Part shown: in pieces, positions 1 through 8,529 of the stretch
How the letters are laid out: each line of letters begins with the position of its first letter
How positions within the stretch are numbered: the stretch's first letter is position 1
Source: Calidifontibacter indicus
Lineage (GTDB): Bacteria; Actinomycetota; Actinomycetes; Actinomycetales; Dermatophilaceae
NCBI RefSeq assembly: GCF_003386865.1
Contig: NZ_QTUA01000001.1
Span: 3,038,001-3,102,000, forward strand
Length of the DNA stretch: 64,000 nucleotides
Direction: 5' to 3'
Made by a program: the position numbers and the translations under genes
Notes under the pieces: model-generated
The model's input: the letters and a program-made list of their open reading frames with translations, nothing else
The model's database searches: none
Told to the model about the DNA's origin: nothing

Positions 1-250
1 CCTGCGCCGGGGCGTCGACGCCCTTGTCGACGGACTTGTCGGCGGTGTTGCTGCGCGCGGCCGGCGGGCGGACGGTGTCGCCGCGGTTCTGGATGGCGGC
101 CAACAGGTCGCTCTTGCGCATCTTGGAGGTGCCGCTGATGCCCATCGAGCCGGCGAGTCGCTTCAACTCGTCCAGCTTGAGCGAACCCAGGGATCCTCGG
201 GAGCCCGACTCGGCCGATGCCGGCGTGCGGGACTCGGTTGTTTCAGTCAC
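1..250 (-). CDS. rho: Transcription termination factor Rho, N-terminal part (cut by window edge)
   Basis: Rho is the hexameric RNA-dependent helicase that ends transcription of untranslated RNA. Only the first 83 codons lie in the window, read from a GTG at 250. After a short Thr/Glu/Ser-rich start, residues about 20-45 match the Rho N-terminal helix-extended-loop domain (LDELKRLAGSMGI, then KMRKSDLLAAI), and the frame stays open to base 1. The start is supported by a purine-rich ribosome site (AAGGAA) just upstream. Placement directly after thrB is the usual actinobacterial order. The RNA-binding and ATPase domains lie outside the window, so the name rests on the N-terminal domain plus synteny. 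Confidence 0.85.
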   Translation of the reverse strand, partial: MTETTESRTPASAESGSRGSLGSLKLDELKRLAGSMGISGTSKMRKSDLLAAIQNRGDTVRPPAARSNTADKSVDKGVDAPAQ

Positions 251-314
251 GAAGGTTCCTTCCCCCTCGTCATCTCGATCTGACGATCGATCGGGGTTGA
301 GCCTCGAGCGAGGC

Positions 315-343
315 ATATTCTTCCGAACTCGCCCGCGCATCAA
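315..343 (-). promoter_or_regulatory. Candidate rho promoter
   Basis: On the minus strand a TTGATG hexamer (338-343) is followed after exactly 17 bases by GAATAT (315-320), giving a fair sigma-70-type match about 65 bases upstream of the rho start. The 186-base thrB-rho gap is otherwise unexplained. This would let rho be transcribed apart from the lysA-thrB genes. Motif match only. Confidence 0.4.
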
Positions 344-436
344 GAATCGATGTCGCGAACAGCGAGAGTGATTGCACCCGGGGCGTGCCGGAGATCCGGT
401 ACCTCTCTTGGTGCGTGACCCAATCTACACGCACGC

Positions 437-1360
437 TCAGCGATTGTGCGAAACGACCCGCACCCCGTCGAGAGCGATGCCCGGACGCAGCACCTGCCAG
501 CCCGGTCCGGGAACCCCGACCGCATCGAGTTCGGTCGCGGTGCCGACGGCCAGCACCGTCGGCCCCGCGCCGGAGACGAACGCCGCGATGCCACGACCAC
601 GCAGGTCGTCGACCACGGCCATGCTCTGCGGGTAGGCCCCCCGCCGGTTCTCCTGATGCAGCCAATCCGCGGTGGCCGGCAGCAACTTCGTCGGGTCGCT
701 GGTCATCGCGTGCACCAACAGCGCGGTGCGCCCCGCATTGCGGGCCGCGTCGGCCAACGGCACGGCGGCGGGCAACGCCGCCCTAGCCTTGTCGGTCGCG
801 AGGGTGAAGTCGGGCACGAGCACCGCGACATTGACGTCGGGGTGCAGGCCCGGGTGGACGGTGCGCCAGGCCTGGTCACGCTCGTCGAACCAGGAGGCGG
901 TGAAGCCGCCGTAGACGCTGGCCGAGGCGTTGTCGGGGTGCCCCTCCAACGCGCTCGCCACGTCGTTGACCAGGGCACGCGCCTCATCGCCTAACGGGCC
1001 CAGGAGCCCCGCGGCCGCGCTCACTCCGGCGACGATGGCGGACGCCGACGAACCCAGGCCTCGAGAGTGAGGAATCACGTTGCGGCACAACAGTTTCAGG
1101 CCGTTCGGCGGGGTCGCCCCGACCCGCTCCCAGTAGGTGCGCATCGAGCGGTAGACGAGGTGCCGTTCATCGGTCGGCACCTCCCCCGCCCCGGCGCCCT
1201 CGACCTCGATCACCAGGCCGTCGCCGGTCACTTCGACCTCGAGCACGTCACGCAACTCGATGCCGAGACCCAGCGAGTCGAAGCCGGGACCGAGGTTCGC
1301 CGAGCTCGCCGGCACCTCGACCCGAACGCACTGCCCGGGCGCGATGCGCTTGTGCTGCAT
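437..1360 (-). CDS. thrB: Homoserine kinase
   Basis: Phosphorylates L-homoserine to O-phospho-L-homoserine in the cytosol, the step before threonine synthase. The 307-residue protein has the GHMP-kinase layout: an N-terminal substrate segment (PASSANLGPGFDSLG, residues 17-31) and the ATP-binding glycine/serine loop (PHSRGLGSSASA, about 97-108). Length is normal for actinobacterial ThrB. Its ATG overlaps the thrC stop by one base (TGATG), so it is probably translationally coupled to thrC and is the last gene of lysA-hom-thrC-thrB. No defects were seen. Confidence 0.95.
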   Translation of the reverse strand: MQHKRIAPGQCVRVEVPASSANLGPGFDSLGLGIELRDVLEVEVTGDGLVIEVEGAGAGEVPTDERHLVYRSMRTYWERVGATPPNGLKLLCRNVIPHSRGLGSSASAIVAGVSAAAGLLGPLGDEARALVNDVASALEGHPDNASASVYGGFTASWFDERDQAWRTVHPGLHPDVNVAVLVPDFTLATDKARAALPAAVPLADAARNAGRTALLVHAMTSDPTKLLPATADWLHQENRRGAYPQSMAVVDDLRGRGIAAFVSGAGPTVLAVGTATELDAVGVPGPGWQVLRPGIALDGVRVVSHNR

Positions 1361-2445
1361 CAGGATTCGAGGCCGAGCGCGCGAGCGACGCCGACGACGT
1401 CGATCCCGACCCGGGTGGGCTGCACATCGTCGCCGTCAGCGGTCTTCAGTGCCCACTGCGGGTCCTTCAGCCCGTGCCCGGTGACCGTGCACACGATCTT
1501 CGCGCCGGCCGGGATGCGACCGGCTTCGTGCATCTTCAGCAGGCCGGCGATGCTGGCGGCCGAGCCCGGCTCGACGAACACGCTCTCGGTGGTCGACAGT
1601 AGTCGGTGCGCGGCAAGAATCTGGGGGTCGCTGACCATGTCGATGACACCGCCCGACTCGTCGCGCGCCGCCTCGGCCTGCTTCCACGACGCCGGGTTGC
1701 CGATGCGGATCGCAGTGGCAACGGTCTCGGGGTCGTCGACCGGGTAACCGCGCACGATCGGGGCCGCGCCCTCGGCCTGGAATCCCCACATCGCCGGACG
1801 GCGGGTGGCGATCGGGGTGCCGTGGGCGGCGTCGACGGCCTCGCTGTAGCCCTTCCAGTAGGCCGTGATGTTGCCGGCGTTGCCGACGGGAAGCACGTGG
1901 ATGTCGGGCGCGTCACCGAGCACGTCGATGACCTCGAACGCCGCGGTCTTCTGCCCCTCGATACGCGCGGGGTTGACCGAATTCACGAGTTCGACCGGGT
2001 AGGCCTCACCGAGCTTGCGGGCCAGCCCGAGACAGTCGTCGAAGTTGCCGTCGACCTGCAGCAGGGTCGCGCCGTGGGCGATCGCCTGCGACAGCTTGCC
2101 CATCGCGATCTTGCCGTCCGGCACGAGCACGGCACAGGTCATCCCGGCCTTGGTCGCGTACGCGGCCGCGGAGGCGCTGGTGTTGCCGGTCGAGGCGCAC
2201 ACGACGGCCTTCGCGCCGGCCTTCGCGGCCATCGAGATCGCGGTGGTCATGCCGCGGTCCTTGAACGACCCGGTCGGGTTCATGCCCTCGAACTTCACCC
2301 AGACGTCCGCGCCGGTGAGCTCGCTGAGCCCCTCCGCGTGGATGAGCGGCGTGCCGCCCTCGCCGAGGGTCACGACGGGCGCGCCCCCCAGCATCGGCAG
2401 CCGGTCGGCGTATTCGCGGATGACCCCGCGCCACTGGTGTGCCAT
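1360..2445 (-). CDS. thrC: Threonine synthase
   Basis: PLP enzyme converting O-phosphohomoserine to L-threonine. The 361-residue protein carries the PLP-lysine motif [10 protein letters not shown] with Lys62 as the likely Schiff-base residue, and later the fold-II Ser/Gly-rich phosphate loop ([15 protein letters not shown]). Length and motifs match the short actinobacterial/Bacillus-type ThrC rather than the long E. coli type. It starts 5 bases after the hom stop and overlaps thrB by one base, so the three threonine genes form a tight operon. Confidence 0.95.
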   Translation of the reverse strand: MAHQWRGVIREYADRLPMLGGAPVVTLGEGGTPLIHAEGLSELTGADVWVKFEGMNPTGSFKDRGMTTAISMAAKAGAKAVVCASTGNTSASAAAYATKAGMTCAVLVPDGKIAMGKLSQAIAHGATLLQVDGNFDDCLGLARKLGEAYPVELVNSVNPARIEGQKTAAFEVIDVLGDAPDIHVLPVGNAGNITAYWKGYSEAVDAAHGTPIATRRPAMWGFQAEGAAPIVRGYPVDDPETVATAIRIGNPASWKQAEAARDESGGVIDMVSDPQILAAHRLLSTTESVFVEPGSAASIAGLLKMHEAGRIPAGAKIVCTVTGHGLKDPQWALKTADGDDVQPTRVGIDVVGVARALGLES

Positions 2446-2450
2446 TCGTC

Positions 2451-3752
2451 CTACTCCCCTTCGACCCGCAGCACCGAGAAGACCTTGTCGACCTCGTCCG
2501 CTGCCTTCAGCTGTTCGACCACCGCGGCGAGGTCGGCCTCGCTCGATCGGTGCGTGATGATGTGCAAGGTGGCCAGACCGTCCTGCGACCGGCGCACGCT
2601 CTGCCGCATCGATTCAATCGAAACCCCTTGCTCGCCAATGGTTTTCGCAATGGCGGCGAGCACACCGGGCTTGTCCTGCACGTCCATCCGGATGAAGTAG
2701 GCCGTCTTCGCCGCACCCACTCCCTCGATCGGCAGGTTGGCGTACGCCGACTCGCCGGGACCGCGTCCGCCGTGCACCTTGTGCCGGGCCGCCTGCACGA
2801 CGTCGCCGAGCACGGCCGAGGCGGTCGGGTCGCCGCCGGCGCCGCGTCCGTAGAACATCAGCTCGCCGGCGAGTTCGGTCTCGACGAAGACCGCGTTGAA
2901 GGCGTCGCGCACGGAGCCGAGCGGGTGGCTGCGGGTGATGAGCGTGGGGTGCACCCGCACGCTCACGGCCTGACCGCCGTCCTTGTCGACCAGCTCGGCG
3001 ATCGCGAGCAGCTTGATGACACAACCGATCCGGCGGGCGGCACGGATGTCGTCGGCGGTGACCGACATGATGCCCTCGACCGCGACGTCGGAGGTGCGGA
3101 CCCGGGTGTGGAAGGCGAGCGAGGCGAGGATCGCAGCCTTCGCCTGGGCGTCGTGCCCCTCGACGTCGGCGGTCGGGTCGGCCTCGGCGTAGCCCAACTC
3201 CTGCGCCTCGGCGAGCACGTCGGCCAGATCGGCTCCGGTGCGGTCCATCTTGTCGAGGATGAAGTTGGTGGTGCCGTTGACGATGCCCATCACCCGCTGC
3301 ACGCTGTCGCCCGCGAGCGACTCGCGCAGCGGCCGGATCAGCGGGATCGCGCCGGCGACGGCTGCCTCGTAGTAGAGGTCGGCGCCGTGCTCCTCGGCGA
3401 GTTCGTAGAGCTCGGCGCCATGCTGGCCGAGCAGTGCCTTGTTGGCCGTGACGACGCTGGCACCCGACTCAATTGCCTTCTGCAGCAACGACTTCGACGG
3501 GTCAATGCCGCCCATGAGCTCGATCACCAGGTCGGCCCGGGTGACGAGTTCCTCGGCGTCGGTGGTGAACAACGAGGCGTCCAACCCGGTGTCCGAGCGG
3601 TCCTTCGAGGTGTCACGCACCGCGACCCCGACGATCTCCAATCGACGCCCGACGCGCGCCTCGAACTCGTCCTTCGCCTGGGTCAGCCGCCGGGCGACAG
3701 CGCCGCCGACGACTCCACAACCGAGCAGCGCGATCCGCACCGACTCCGACAT
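2451..3752 (-). CDS. hom: Homoserine dehydrogenase with C-terminal ACT domain
   Basis: Reduces aspartate semialdehyde to homoserine with NAD(P)H, the branch point leading to threonine and methionine. The 433-residue protein has an N-terminal Rossmann loop ([12 protein letters not shown], about 9-20), the catalytic and substrate domain in the middle ([15 protein letters not shown]), and a C-terminal ACT domain (about 350-430, [18 protein letters not shown]) typical of threonine feedback control. It is monofunctional, not fused to aspartokinase. It begins 3 bases after the lysA stop, so co-transcription with lysA is likely. Confidence 0.95.
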   Translation of the reverse strand: MSESVRIALLGCGVVGGAVARRLTQAKDEFEARVGRRLEIVGVAVRDTSKDRSDTGLDASLFTTDAEELVTRADLVIELMGGIDPSKSLLQKAIESGASVVTANKALLGQHGAELYELAEEHGADLYYEAAVAGAIPLIRPLRESLAGDSVQRVMGIVNGTTNFILDKMDRTGADLADVLAEAQELGYAEADPTADVEGHDAQAKAAILASLAFHTRVRTSDVAVEGIMSVTADDIRAARRIGCVIKLLAIAELVDKDGGQAVSVRVHPTLITRSHPLGSVRDAFNAVFVETELAGELMFYGRGAGGDPTASAVLGDVVQAARHKVHGGRGPGESAYANLPIEGVGAAKTAYFIRMDVQDKPGVLAAIAKTIGEQGVSIESMRQSVRRSQDGLATLHIITHRSSEADLAAVVEQLKAADEVDKVFSVLRVEGE

Positions 3753-3755
3753 TTC

Positions 3756-5099
3756 CTACTCACTCTCCAGCAACAACAGGTCCTCAATGGTCTCGCGCCG
3801 CAACCACGGGCGCGCACCCGCCTCGTCGACCGCGATGACCGGGGGCCGCGGCACGTGGTTGTAGGTGCTCGCCAGCGACCGGCAGTAGGCGCCCGTGGCC
3901 GCAACCAGCACGAGGTCGCCCGCCTGCACATCGGCGGGCAGAAGCACGTCGCGCACCACGATGTCACCCGACTCGCAGTGCTTGCCGACGACGCGGCTGA
4001 GCGCGGTCGACTCCCCGTCGCGGCCGGCGATCTCGCAGTGGTAGTCGGCGTCGTAGAGCACCGGACGCGGGTTGTCGCTCATGCCCCCGTCGACCGCTAC
4101 GTAGGTGCGGGTGAGGTCGTCGTCGACGACGACCGGCTTGACGGTGCCCACTGTGTAGAGCGTCATGCCGGCCGGCCCGATGATCGAACGCCCGGGTTCG
4201 ATGGAGATGCGTGGAATCGCCGTTCCGGCCGCGGCGCAGGCCTTTTGGACGATGGCAGCCAACTGGTCGGCCATGTCGGCGGGCGCGAGCGGCACGTCGT
4301 CGGGCAGGTAGGCGATGCCGAACCCGCCGCCGAGGTCGAGCTCGGGCAGGTCGACGCCGTGCTCCTGAGCGACCTCGAGCTGCAGGCCGATCAGACGCTC
4401 GGCCGCGACCGCGAAACCGTCGGACTCGAAGATCTGCGACCCGATGTGGGAGTGGAAGCCCAGCAACTCCAATTCGTCACGGGCCAGCACCCGGCGGACG
4501 GCGTCGCTCACCTGACCGTCGAGGCTGAAGCCGAACTTCTGGTCCTCGTGGGCGGTGGCGATGAACTCGTGCGTGTGTGCCTCGACGCCGGTCTTGACCC
4601 GCAGCATCACCTTGGCCCGCACCCCGGCACGGGCGGCCGCGTCGGCGACCCGGTCGATCTCCTCGAAGGAGTCGACGACGATGCGTCCGACCCCGGCGGC
4701 GATGGCGGCGTCGATCTCGGCCACCGACTTGTTGTTGCCGTGCATTCCAATGGCCTCACCGGGCACACCCGCCCGCTGCGCCACCGCGAGCTCGCCACCG
4801 GTGCAGACGTCGAGGTGAAGGCCCTCCTCCAGCACCAGCTTCGCCATCGCCACGGACAAGAAGGCCTTGCCGGCATAGAAGACGTCGCAGTGCGTGCCGA
4901 TCGCCTCGAACGCCCGAGCGAACTCGGCGCGGTACTCGCGCGCACGTCGCCGCGCGTCGTCGACGTCGACAAGATAGGCCGGCGTACCGAATTCGGCGGC
5001 GAGGTCACGCACATCGCGTCCGGCGACGGCGATCGCACCGTCGGCCGTGCGCGTCGTGTTGCGCGAGAAGACGGGGGTCTGGGCTGAAGTCGCGTCCAT
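3756..5099 (-). CDS. lysA: Diaminopimelate decarboxylase
   Basis: Decarboxylates meso-diaminopimelate to L-lysine, the last step of lysine synthesis. The 447-residue fold-III PLP enzyme shows the cofactor lysine in VFYAGKAFLS (Lys78), the glycine loop LDLGGGFGIAY and the late CESGD active-site cysteine. The frame is open further upstream to a GTG at 5273, but that would add residues encoded by a hairpin region. The ATG at 5099 fits family alignments and lies 8 bases after a TAGCGT hexamer, consistent with a leaderless start. It is the first gene of lysA-hom-thrC-thrB. Confidence 0.93.
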   Translation of the reverse strand: MDATSAQTPVFSRNTTRTADGAIAVAGRDVRDLAAEFGTPAYLVDVDDARRRAREYRAEFARAFEAIGTHCDVFYAGKAFLSVAMAKLVLEEGLHLDVCTGGELAVAQRAGVPGEAIGMHGNNKSVAEIDAAIAAGVGRIVVDSFEEIDRVADAAARAGVRAKVMLRVKTGVEAHTHEFIATAHEDQKFGFSLDGQVSDAVRRVLARDELELLGFHSHIGSQIFESDGFAVAAERLIGLQLEVAQEHGVDLPELDLGGGFGIAYLPDDVPLAPADMADQLAAIVQKACAAAGTAIPRISIEPGRSIIGPAGMTLYTVGTVKPVVVDDDLTRTYVAVDGGMSDNPRPVLYDADYHCEIAGRDGESTALSRVVGKHCESGDIVVRDVLLPADVQAGDLVLVAATGAYCRSLASTYNHVPRPPVIAVDEAGARPWLRRETIEDLLLLESE

Positions 5100-5226
5100 C
5101 GGCGGCAACGCTACCGACCGGTCCACCCCCGATGCGCCTGTACTCAGGGAGTGGACCTCACCGACGTGCCGCCCGCGCCGCGTATCCGCTCGTGGAGTCA
5201 CGGTTGCGGGTTGCCAGGTTGTGAGC

Positions 5227-5280
5227 GGCTCCAGTGAAAGGTTGCTGCTGCCATAGCAACAGTGATCTTTCACTGGAGCC
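5227..5280. terminator. Long two-tier inverted repeat between HNH gene and lysA
   Basis: A perfect 14-bp outer arm (5227-5240 and 5267-5280) encloses an inner 6-bp stem (5241-5246 and 5255-5260) with a six-base bulge on one side. It lies 36 bases past the stop of the HNH gene and about 130 bases upstream of lysA, so it probably ends HNH transcription. There is no T-run, as is common for actinobacterial terminators. Two other intergenic palindromes in this window share the nested design but not the sequence. Confidence 0.6.
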
Positions 5281-5315
5281 GGCTGTTGCCTTCACGGTGC
5301 TTGTTCAGCTGTGGG

Positions 5316-6797
5316 TCAGACGGCGTGGGTGCTGGTGGCTTGGTAGTGCCAGGTGACGCTGGTGTCGGTGGCGGTGCCGGTGAGGTGGTCGCGGTGGGCG
5401 ATGCGGTGGTGGGTGTCGCACAGGAGGGCGCTGTTGGTGAGGGATGTTTCGCCACCCAGGTGCCAGGGGATGAGGTGGTGGACTTCGCACATGACGGGTG
5501 GTCGGTCGCAGCCGGCGTGGGTGCAGTGTTTGTCGCGGTGGATGACCGCGCGTCGTAGTTCGTTGTCGACGAGTCTTCGTTTTCGTCCGACGTTCAAGGG
5601 TTGGTTCTTGGATCCGAGGACCATCGGCAGGATGTCTGCGTCGCAGGCGAGTTGCCGGACGGTGTCGGGGGTGACGCCGGTGCCGGTGTCGGTGACGCCG
5701 AGTCCGGCGAGCAGTCCGGCGAGGACGAGGAAGTCGATCGTGACCACGAGGGTCGCGGAGCCGCGGTGTGTGACCTCTGGATCGTTGTCGACGGCGGCGG
5801 CACCCAGGCCGAGGAGGAGCAGGAACGCATCGGCGCGGCGTTTGCCGGGGGTGCGGGGGTCGGGTTCCCCGGTTTTCTGGGAGTTGCCGTCTTGGTCGGG
5901 GGTGTGTCGGTGGTGCGGGTCGTCGCAACAGGCTGATTTCGGGGACGGTGCCGCGAGTGATTGGACGCCGTGGATGAGGGCTTCGGCGTGGTCGGGTGAC
6001 AGGTCGGCGGTGAATCGGACCATCCCACCCGGCAAATCCGACCAGGACAACGATTCGACTTTCTGGAGGGCGTCTTCGTTCTCGTCGAGCACTTCTTCGC
6101 TGTACTGGGCCAGGATCCGCTTGGTCAGTTCCCGCACGGTTTTCGCGCCGGCGCCGGGGCCCAACGTGAGGAGCCAGCCGTAGATTTCGTCCCGGCTCGC
6201 TTTCGGCAGCACCGCTTTGATCTTGTCGATGGTGTCCAGGCAGGTTTTCCCGATGGTGGTGTTCACCTGCCCGGAGGTGACCGCGTCGGTCAATGCGTGG
6301 TTCAACGGGGAGCGGGCTGCTTCGGCGAGCTTCGCGATCCGGGACGCGTGCGACGGTTCCAAACCCGACCGCCGCAGCTCGTCGTCCGTGGGTGAGGCGT
6401 CAGAGTCGTCGGCGGCTGGTGGGCTGGTGGGTTCCTCCAGTGGCACCAAGGGCCCGGCCACGGACAAGGACTCGGCCCCGAGCAACGCGTCCGCACTCTC
6501 ACCGGTGGACAACCGGCGCACCCATTGGGTCGCGTCCGCAGCGGTGGACCGGTACACAGTTCCTCGGTCGATGGCGTCACTGGTCACCGCGACGAGTCCT
6601 GCTTCGGACTGTTGTTGGACGAGCGCCAAGGATCGCCCGACCGTGGTCAACTCGACGTCGGTGAGGTTGCCGGTCAGCTGGGACAGACGCTGGATCATCG
6701 GAAGAACGGCGGCGACCGCGGCGGCACAAGCAGCGGCTTCACCCGGGTACGAGTCGTGCGCGTACTCCAATGACGGTTGGAAATCTTCTGCGGTCAT
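5316..6797 (-). CDS. HNH endonuclease, DUF222 / 13E12-repeat family
   Basis: Member of the abundant actinobacterial family combining an N-terminal DUF222 helical domain with a C-terminal HNH nuclease; the cellular role of the family is not established. Residues about 60-130 and 210-330 match DUF222, and the last 90 residues contain CEVHHLIPWHLGG followed by LLCDTHHRIAH, a complete HNH metal and catalytic site, with extra Cys pairs for a structural zinc. An acidic, low-complexity linker separates the two halves. An alternative GTG start at 6809 adds four residues. Such genes are multicopy and drift readily; here the nuclease motif is intact. It is followed by a strong hairpin and preceded by an IS110 element. 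Confidence 0.85.
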   Translation of the reverse strand: MTAEDFQPSLEYAHDSYPGEAAACAAAVAAVLPMIQRLSQLTGNLTDVELTTVGRSLALVQQQSEAGLVAVTSDAIDRGTVYRSTAADATQWVRRLSTGESADALLGAESLSVAGPLVPLEEPTSPPAADDSDASPTDDELRRSGLEPSHASRIAKLAEAARSPLNHALTDAVTSGQVNTTIGKTCLDTIDKIKAVLPKASRDEIYGWLLTLGPGAGAKTVRELTKRILAQYSEEVLDENEDALQKVESLSWSDLPGGMVRFTADLSPDHAEALIHGVQSLAAPSPKSACCDDPHHRHTPDQDGNSQKTGEPDPRTPGKRRADAFLLLLGLGAAAVDNDPEVTHRGSATLVVTIDFLVLAGLLAGLGVTDTGTGVTPDTVRQLACDADILPMVLGSKNQPLNVGRKRRLVDNELRRAVIHRDKHCTHAGCDRPPVMCEVHHLIPWHLGGETSLTNSALLCDTHHRIAHRDHLTGTATDTSVTWHYQATSTHAV

Positions 6798-6845
6798 GTC
6801 CGGATTCACCCGTTACCGTCTTTGATGGGCCTTGAAGCAAGGCCC

Positions 6846-7047
6846 CTGGTCGCCGGCCCCGGCATGACTGATCACCCCTGTCGCTTGCATGATCCGGGAG
6901 GTGTTGTCACCGGGTGCTGGTGGCGCTGGTGGACCGCTGATAGGGACCGGGCCGCCCGAACGCCTGGGTAGGTCTCTTCGTAACGTGGATGTCGGCTTCC
7001 TGCGCCTGATCTGGTGACCAGCCGCTCGGACGCACGAGGAGGGGACC
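6846..7047 (+). ncRNA. Candidate IS110 bridge RNA region
   Basis: IS110-group elements transcribe a structured guide RNA (bridge RNA or seekRNA) from the noncoding flank next to the transposase; it pairs with donor and target DNA. This 200-base flank is long enough, G/T-rich in the loop-like part (6908-6935), and carries ATAGGGAC at 6940-6947, repeated exactly just after the transposase stop (8253-8260) where the donor left half-site would lie. That is what a left donor guide should look like. One 8-base match across these lengths can arise by chance, so this is a hypothesis from position and family knowledge. Confidence 0.35.
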
Positions 7048-8244
7048 ATGTCCCGACCTGACTACGCGGTGTACATCGGGCTCGATGTCGGCAAACAGGC
7101 GCACCACGCCTGCGCGCTGAACGTCGATGGCACACGGCTGCACGACAAACCGTTGCCCCAAGACGAGTCGTCGCTGCGTGGCCTGCTGACCGAACTCGGC
7201 ACGCACGGTCGCCTGCTGGTCGTGGTCGATCAACCCGCAACGATCGGCGCGCTGCCCGTCGCGGTCGCCCGAGCCATGGGTATCGATGTGGCCTATCTGC
7301 CCGGGCTGGCGATGCGCCGTATCGCCGACCTGCACCCCGGCAACGCCAAGACCGACGCAAGGGACGCGTACGTCATCGCCGAAGCTGCCCGGTCGATGCC
7401 GCACGCCCTGCGACGGGTTGATGTCGGCGACGACACCCTGGCCGACCTGGAAGTCATCGTCGGCTTCGATGACGACCTGGCCGGGCAGGTCACCGCGCAA
7501 GCAAACCGGATCAGAGGCCTTCTGACACAAGTGAACCCAGCCCTCGAACGTGTCCTCGGCCCACGCATCCAACACCCGGCAGTCCTCGAACTCCTGACCC
7601 GCTTCGGTGGCCCGACCGGCCTGCGCGCGGCCGGCCGGCGACGTCTGCTCGCCGTCGCCAAACCCCGCGCGCCCCGCTCCTACCAACGCCTCGTCGACGA
7701 CATCCAGACAGCGCTCACCGAGCAGACCGTCACCGTCCCTGGCACCCGAGCCGCCGAGCTGGTCCTGCCCAAACTCGCGACCGGACTGGCGCGCCTGCTG
7801 CACGACCGGGACGAGCTGGGAACCCAACTGGAGGACATGCTCGATGCCCACCCTCTTGCCGCGGTCCTGACCTCGATGCCCGGCATCGGCGTCAGGACCG
7901 GCGCACGGATCCTGCTCGAAGTCGGCGACGGTTCGAGCTTCCCCACCTCCGGCCACCTCGCCGCGTACGCCGGCCTCGCACCCGTCACCCGCCGATCCGG
8001 CACCTCGATCCGCGGTGAGCACCCCGCCCGAGGCGGCAACAAGCACCTCAAACGAGCGATGTTCCTCGCCGCGTTCGCCGCACTGCACGACCCGACCTCG
8101 CGGGCCTACTACGACCGCAAACGCGGCCAAGGCAAGAAGCACAACGCCGCCCTCATCTGCCTCGCCCGACGACGCTGCGACGTGCTGTACGCGATGCTTC
8201 GCGACGGAACCCTCTACCAACAGAAAACCCCAGCCGCCGCTTGA
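7048..8244 (+). CDS. IS110-family transposase (DEDD recombinase)
   Basis: Catalyses RNA-guided excision and insertion of its element. The 398-residue protein has the N-terminal RuvC-like DEDD domain: Asp13 in GLDVGK, Asp61 in VVVDQP, and Asp103/Asp106 in KTDARDAY. A central coiled-coil stretch follows (about 140-270), then the Tnp_20 domain with SMPGIGVRTGA (276-286) and the Ser/Gly block RRSGTSIRGEHPARGGNKHLK (two pieces, about 315-335) holding the likely catalytic serine. A strong ribosome site (GAGGAGGGG) sits just before the ATG. The gene is full length with no frameshift, so the element looks intact. Confidence 0.93.
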   Translation: MSRPDYAVYIGLDVGKQAHHACALNVDGTRLHDKPLPQDESSLRGLLTELGTHGRLLVVVDQPATIGALPVAVARAMGIDVAYLPGLAMRRIADLHPGNAKTDARDAYVIAEAARSMPHALRRVDVGDDTLADLEVIVGFDDDLAGQVTAQANRIRGLLTQVNPALERVLGPRIQHPAVLELLTRFGGPTGLRAAGRRRLLAVAKPRAPRSYQRLVDDIQTALTEQTVTVPGTRAAELVLPKLATGLARLLHDRDELGTQLEDMLDAHPLAAVLTSMPGIGVRTGARILLEVGDGSSFPTSGHLAAYAGLAPVTRRSGTSIRGEHPARGGNKHLKRAMFLAAFAALHDPTSRAYYDRKRGQGKKHNAALICLARRRCDVLYAMLRDGTLYQQKTPAAA

Positions 8245-8372
8245 CGAAGACCATAGGGACACCTCCCCAGGTGTGCCATGCGGAATACCTCAACCGTACA
8301 CCCGTTCGAACCCTGAAACAAGACTTAGCACCACGAATTCGACTGAAACACAGAAGAATTCGATACCCGTCG

Positions 8373-8444
8373 GTATCCACAGCCCCCTCGTTGAGTCGAT
8401 TCATCCACAGACAAACACAGGCTCGCCGAGACGGCTGTGGATGA
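8373..8444. promoter_or_regulatory. Cluster of three DnaA-box-like 9-mers with inverted arms
   Basis: GTATCCACA at 8373-8381, TCATCCACA at 8401-8409 and its reverse complement at 8436-8444 each differ by one base from TTATCCACA. The last two form a perfect 10-bp inverted repeat (8401-8410 and 8435-8444) that could equally fold as a terminator hairpin between the convergent transposase and LysR genes. The surrounding 8245-8529 gap is noticeably less G+C-rich than the genes. No dnaA or dnaN is near, so this is not an origin by context. Confidence 0.3.
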
Positions 8445-8529
8445 GCCTGCTCCTCACGCTCGCCAGCAATCGGGCGTGGACGCCGATCACGTTCCTCGGG
8501 CGGATGAAGCAATGGCCTGCGATCGTTCC

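Larger units (their letters stand above)
6827..8265 (+). mobile_element. IS110-family insertion element (ends approximate)
   Basis: The element contains one transposase gene (7048-8244) with about 200 bases of noncoding DNA before it and a short noncoding tail. IS110 elements usually lack terminal inverted repeats, so the ends cannot be read directly. The left limit is set near a GGGCCTT/AAGGCCC hairpin (about 6827-6845) and the right limit near the end of an octamer, ATAGGGAC (8253-8260), that also occurs at 6940-6947 in the left flank. It sits between the HNH gene and the LysR gene and breaks neither. Confidence 0.6.

Noticed and set aside
390-401. CCGGAGATCCGG as a terminator between thrB and rho
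   Set aside because: Five-base arms with a two-base loop cannot form a stable hairpin.
2439-5087. 882-codon plus-strand open frame over hom and lysA
   Set aside because: Antisense shadow of two well-supported genes; no motif or plausible ribosome site.
5316-8265. HNH gene plus IS110 as a defence island
   Set aside because: DUF222-HNH genes are widespread multicopy genes in actinomycetes and no methyltransferase, helicase or other defence component is present.
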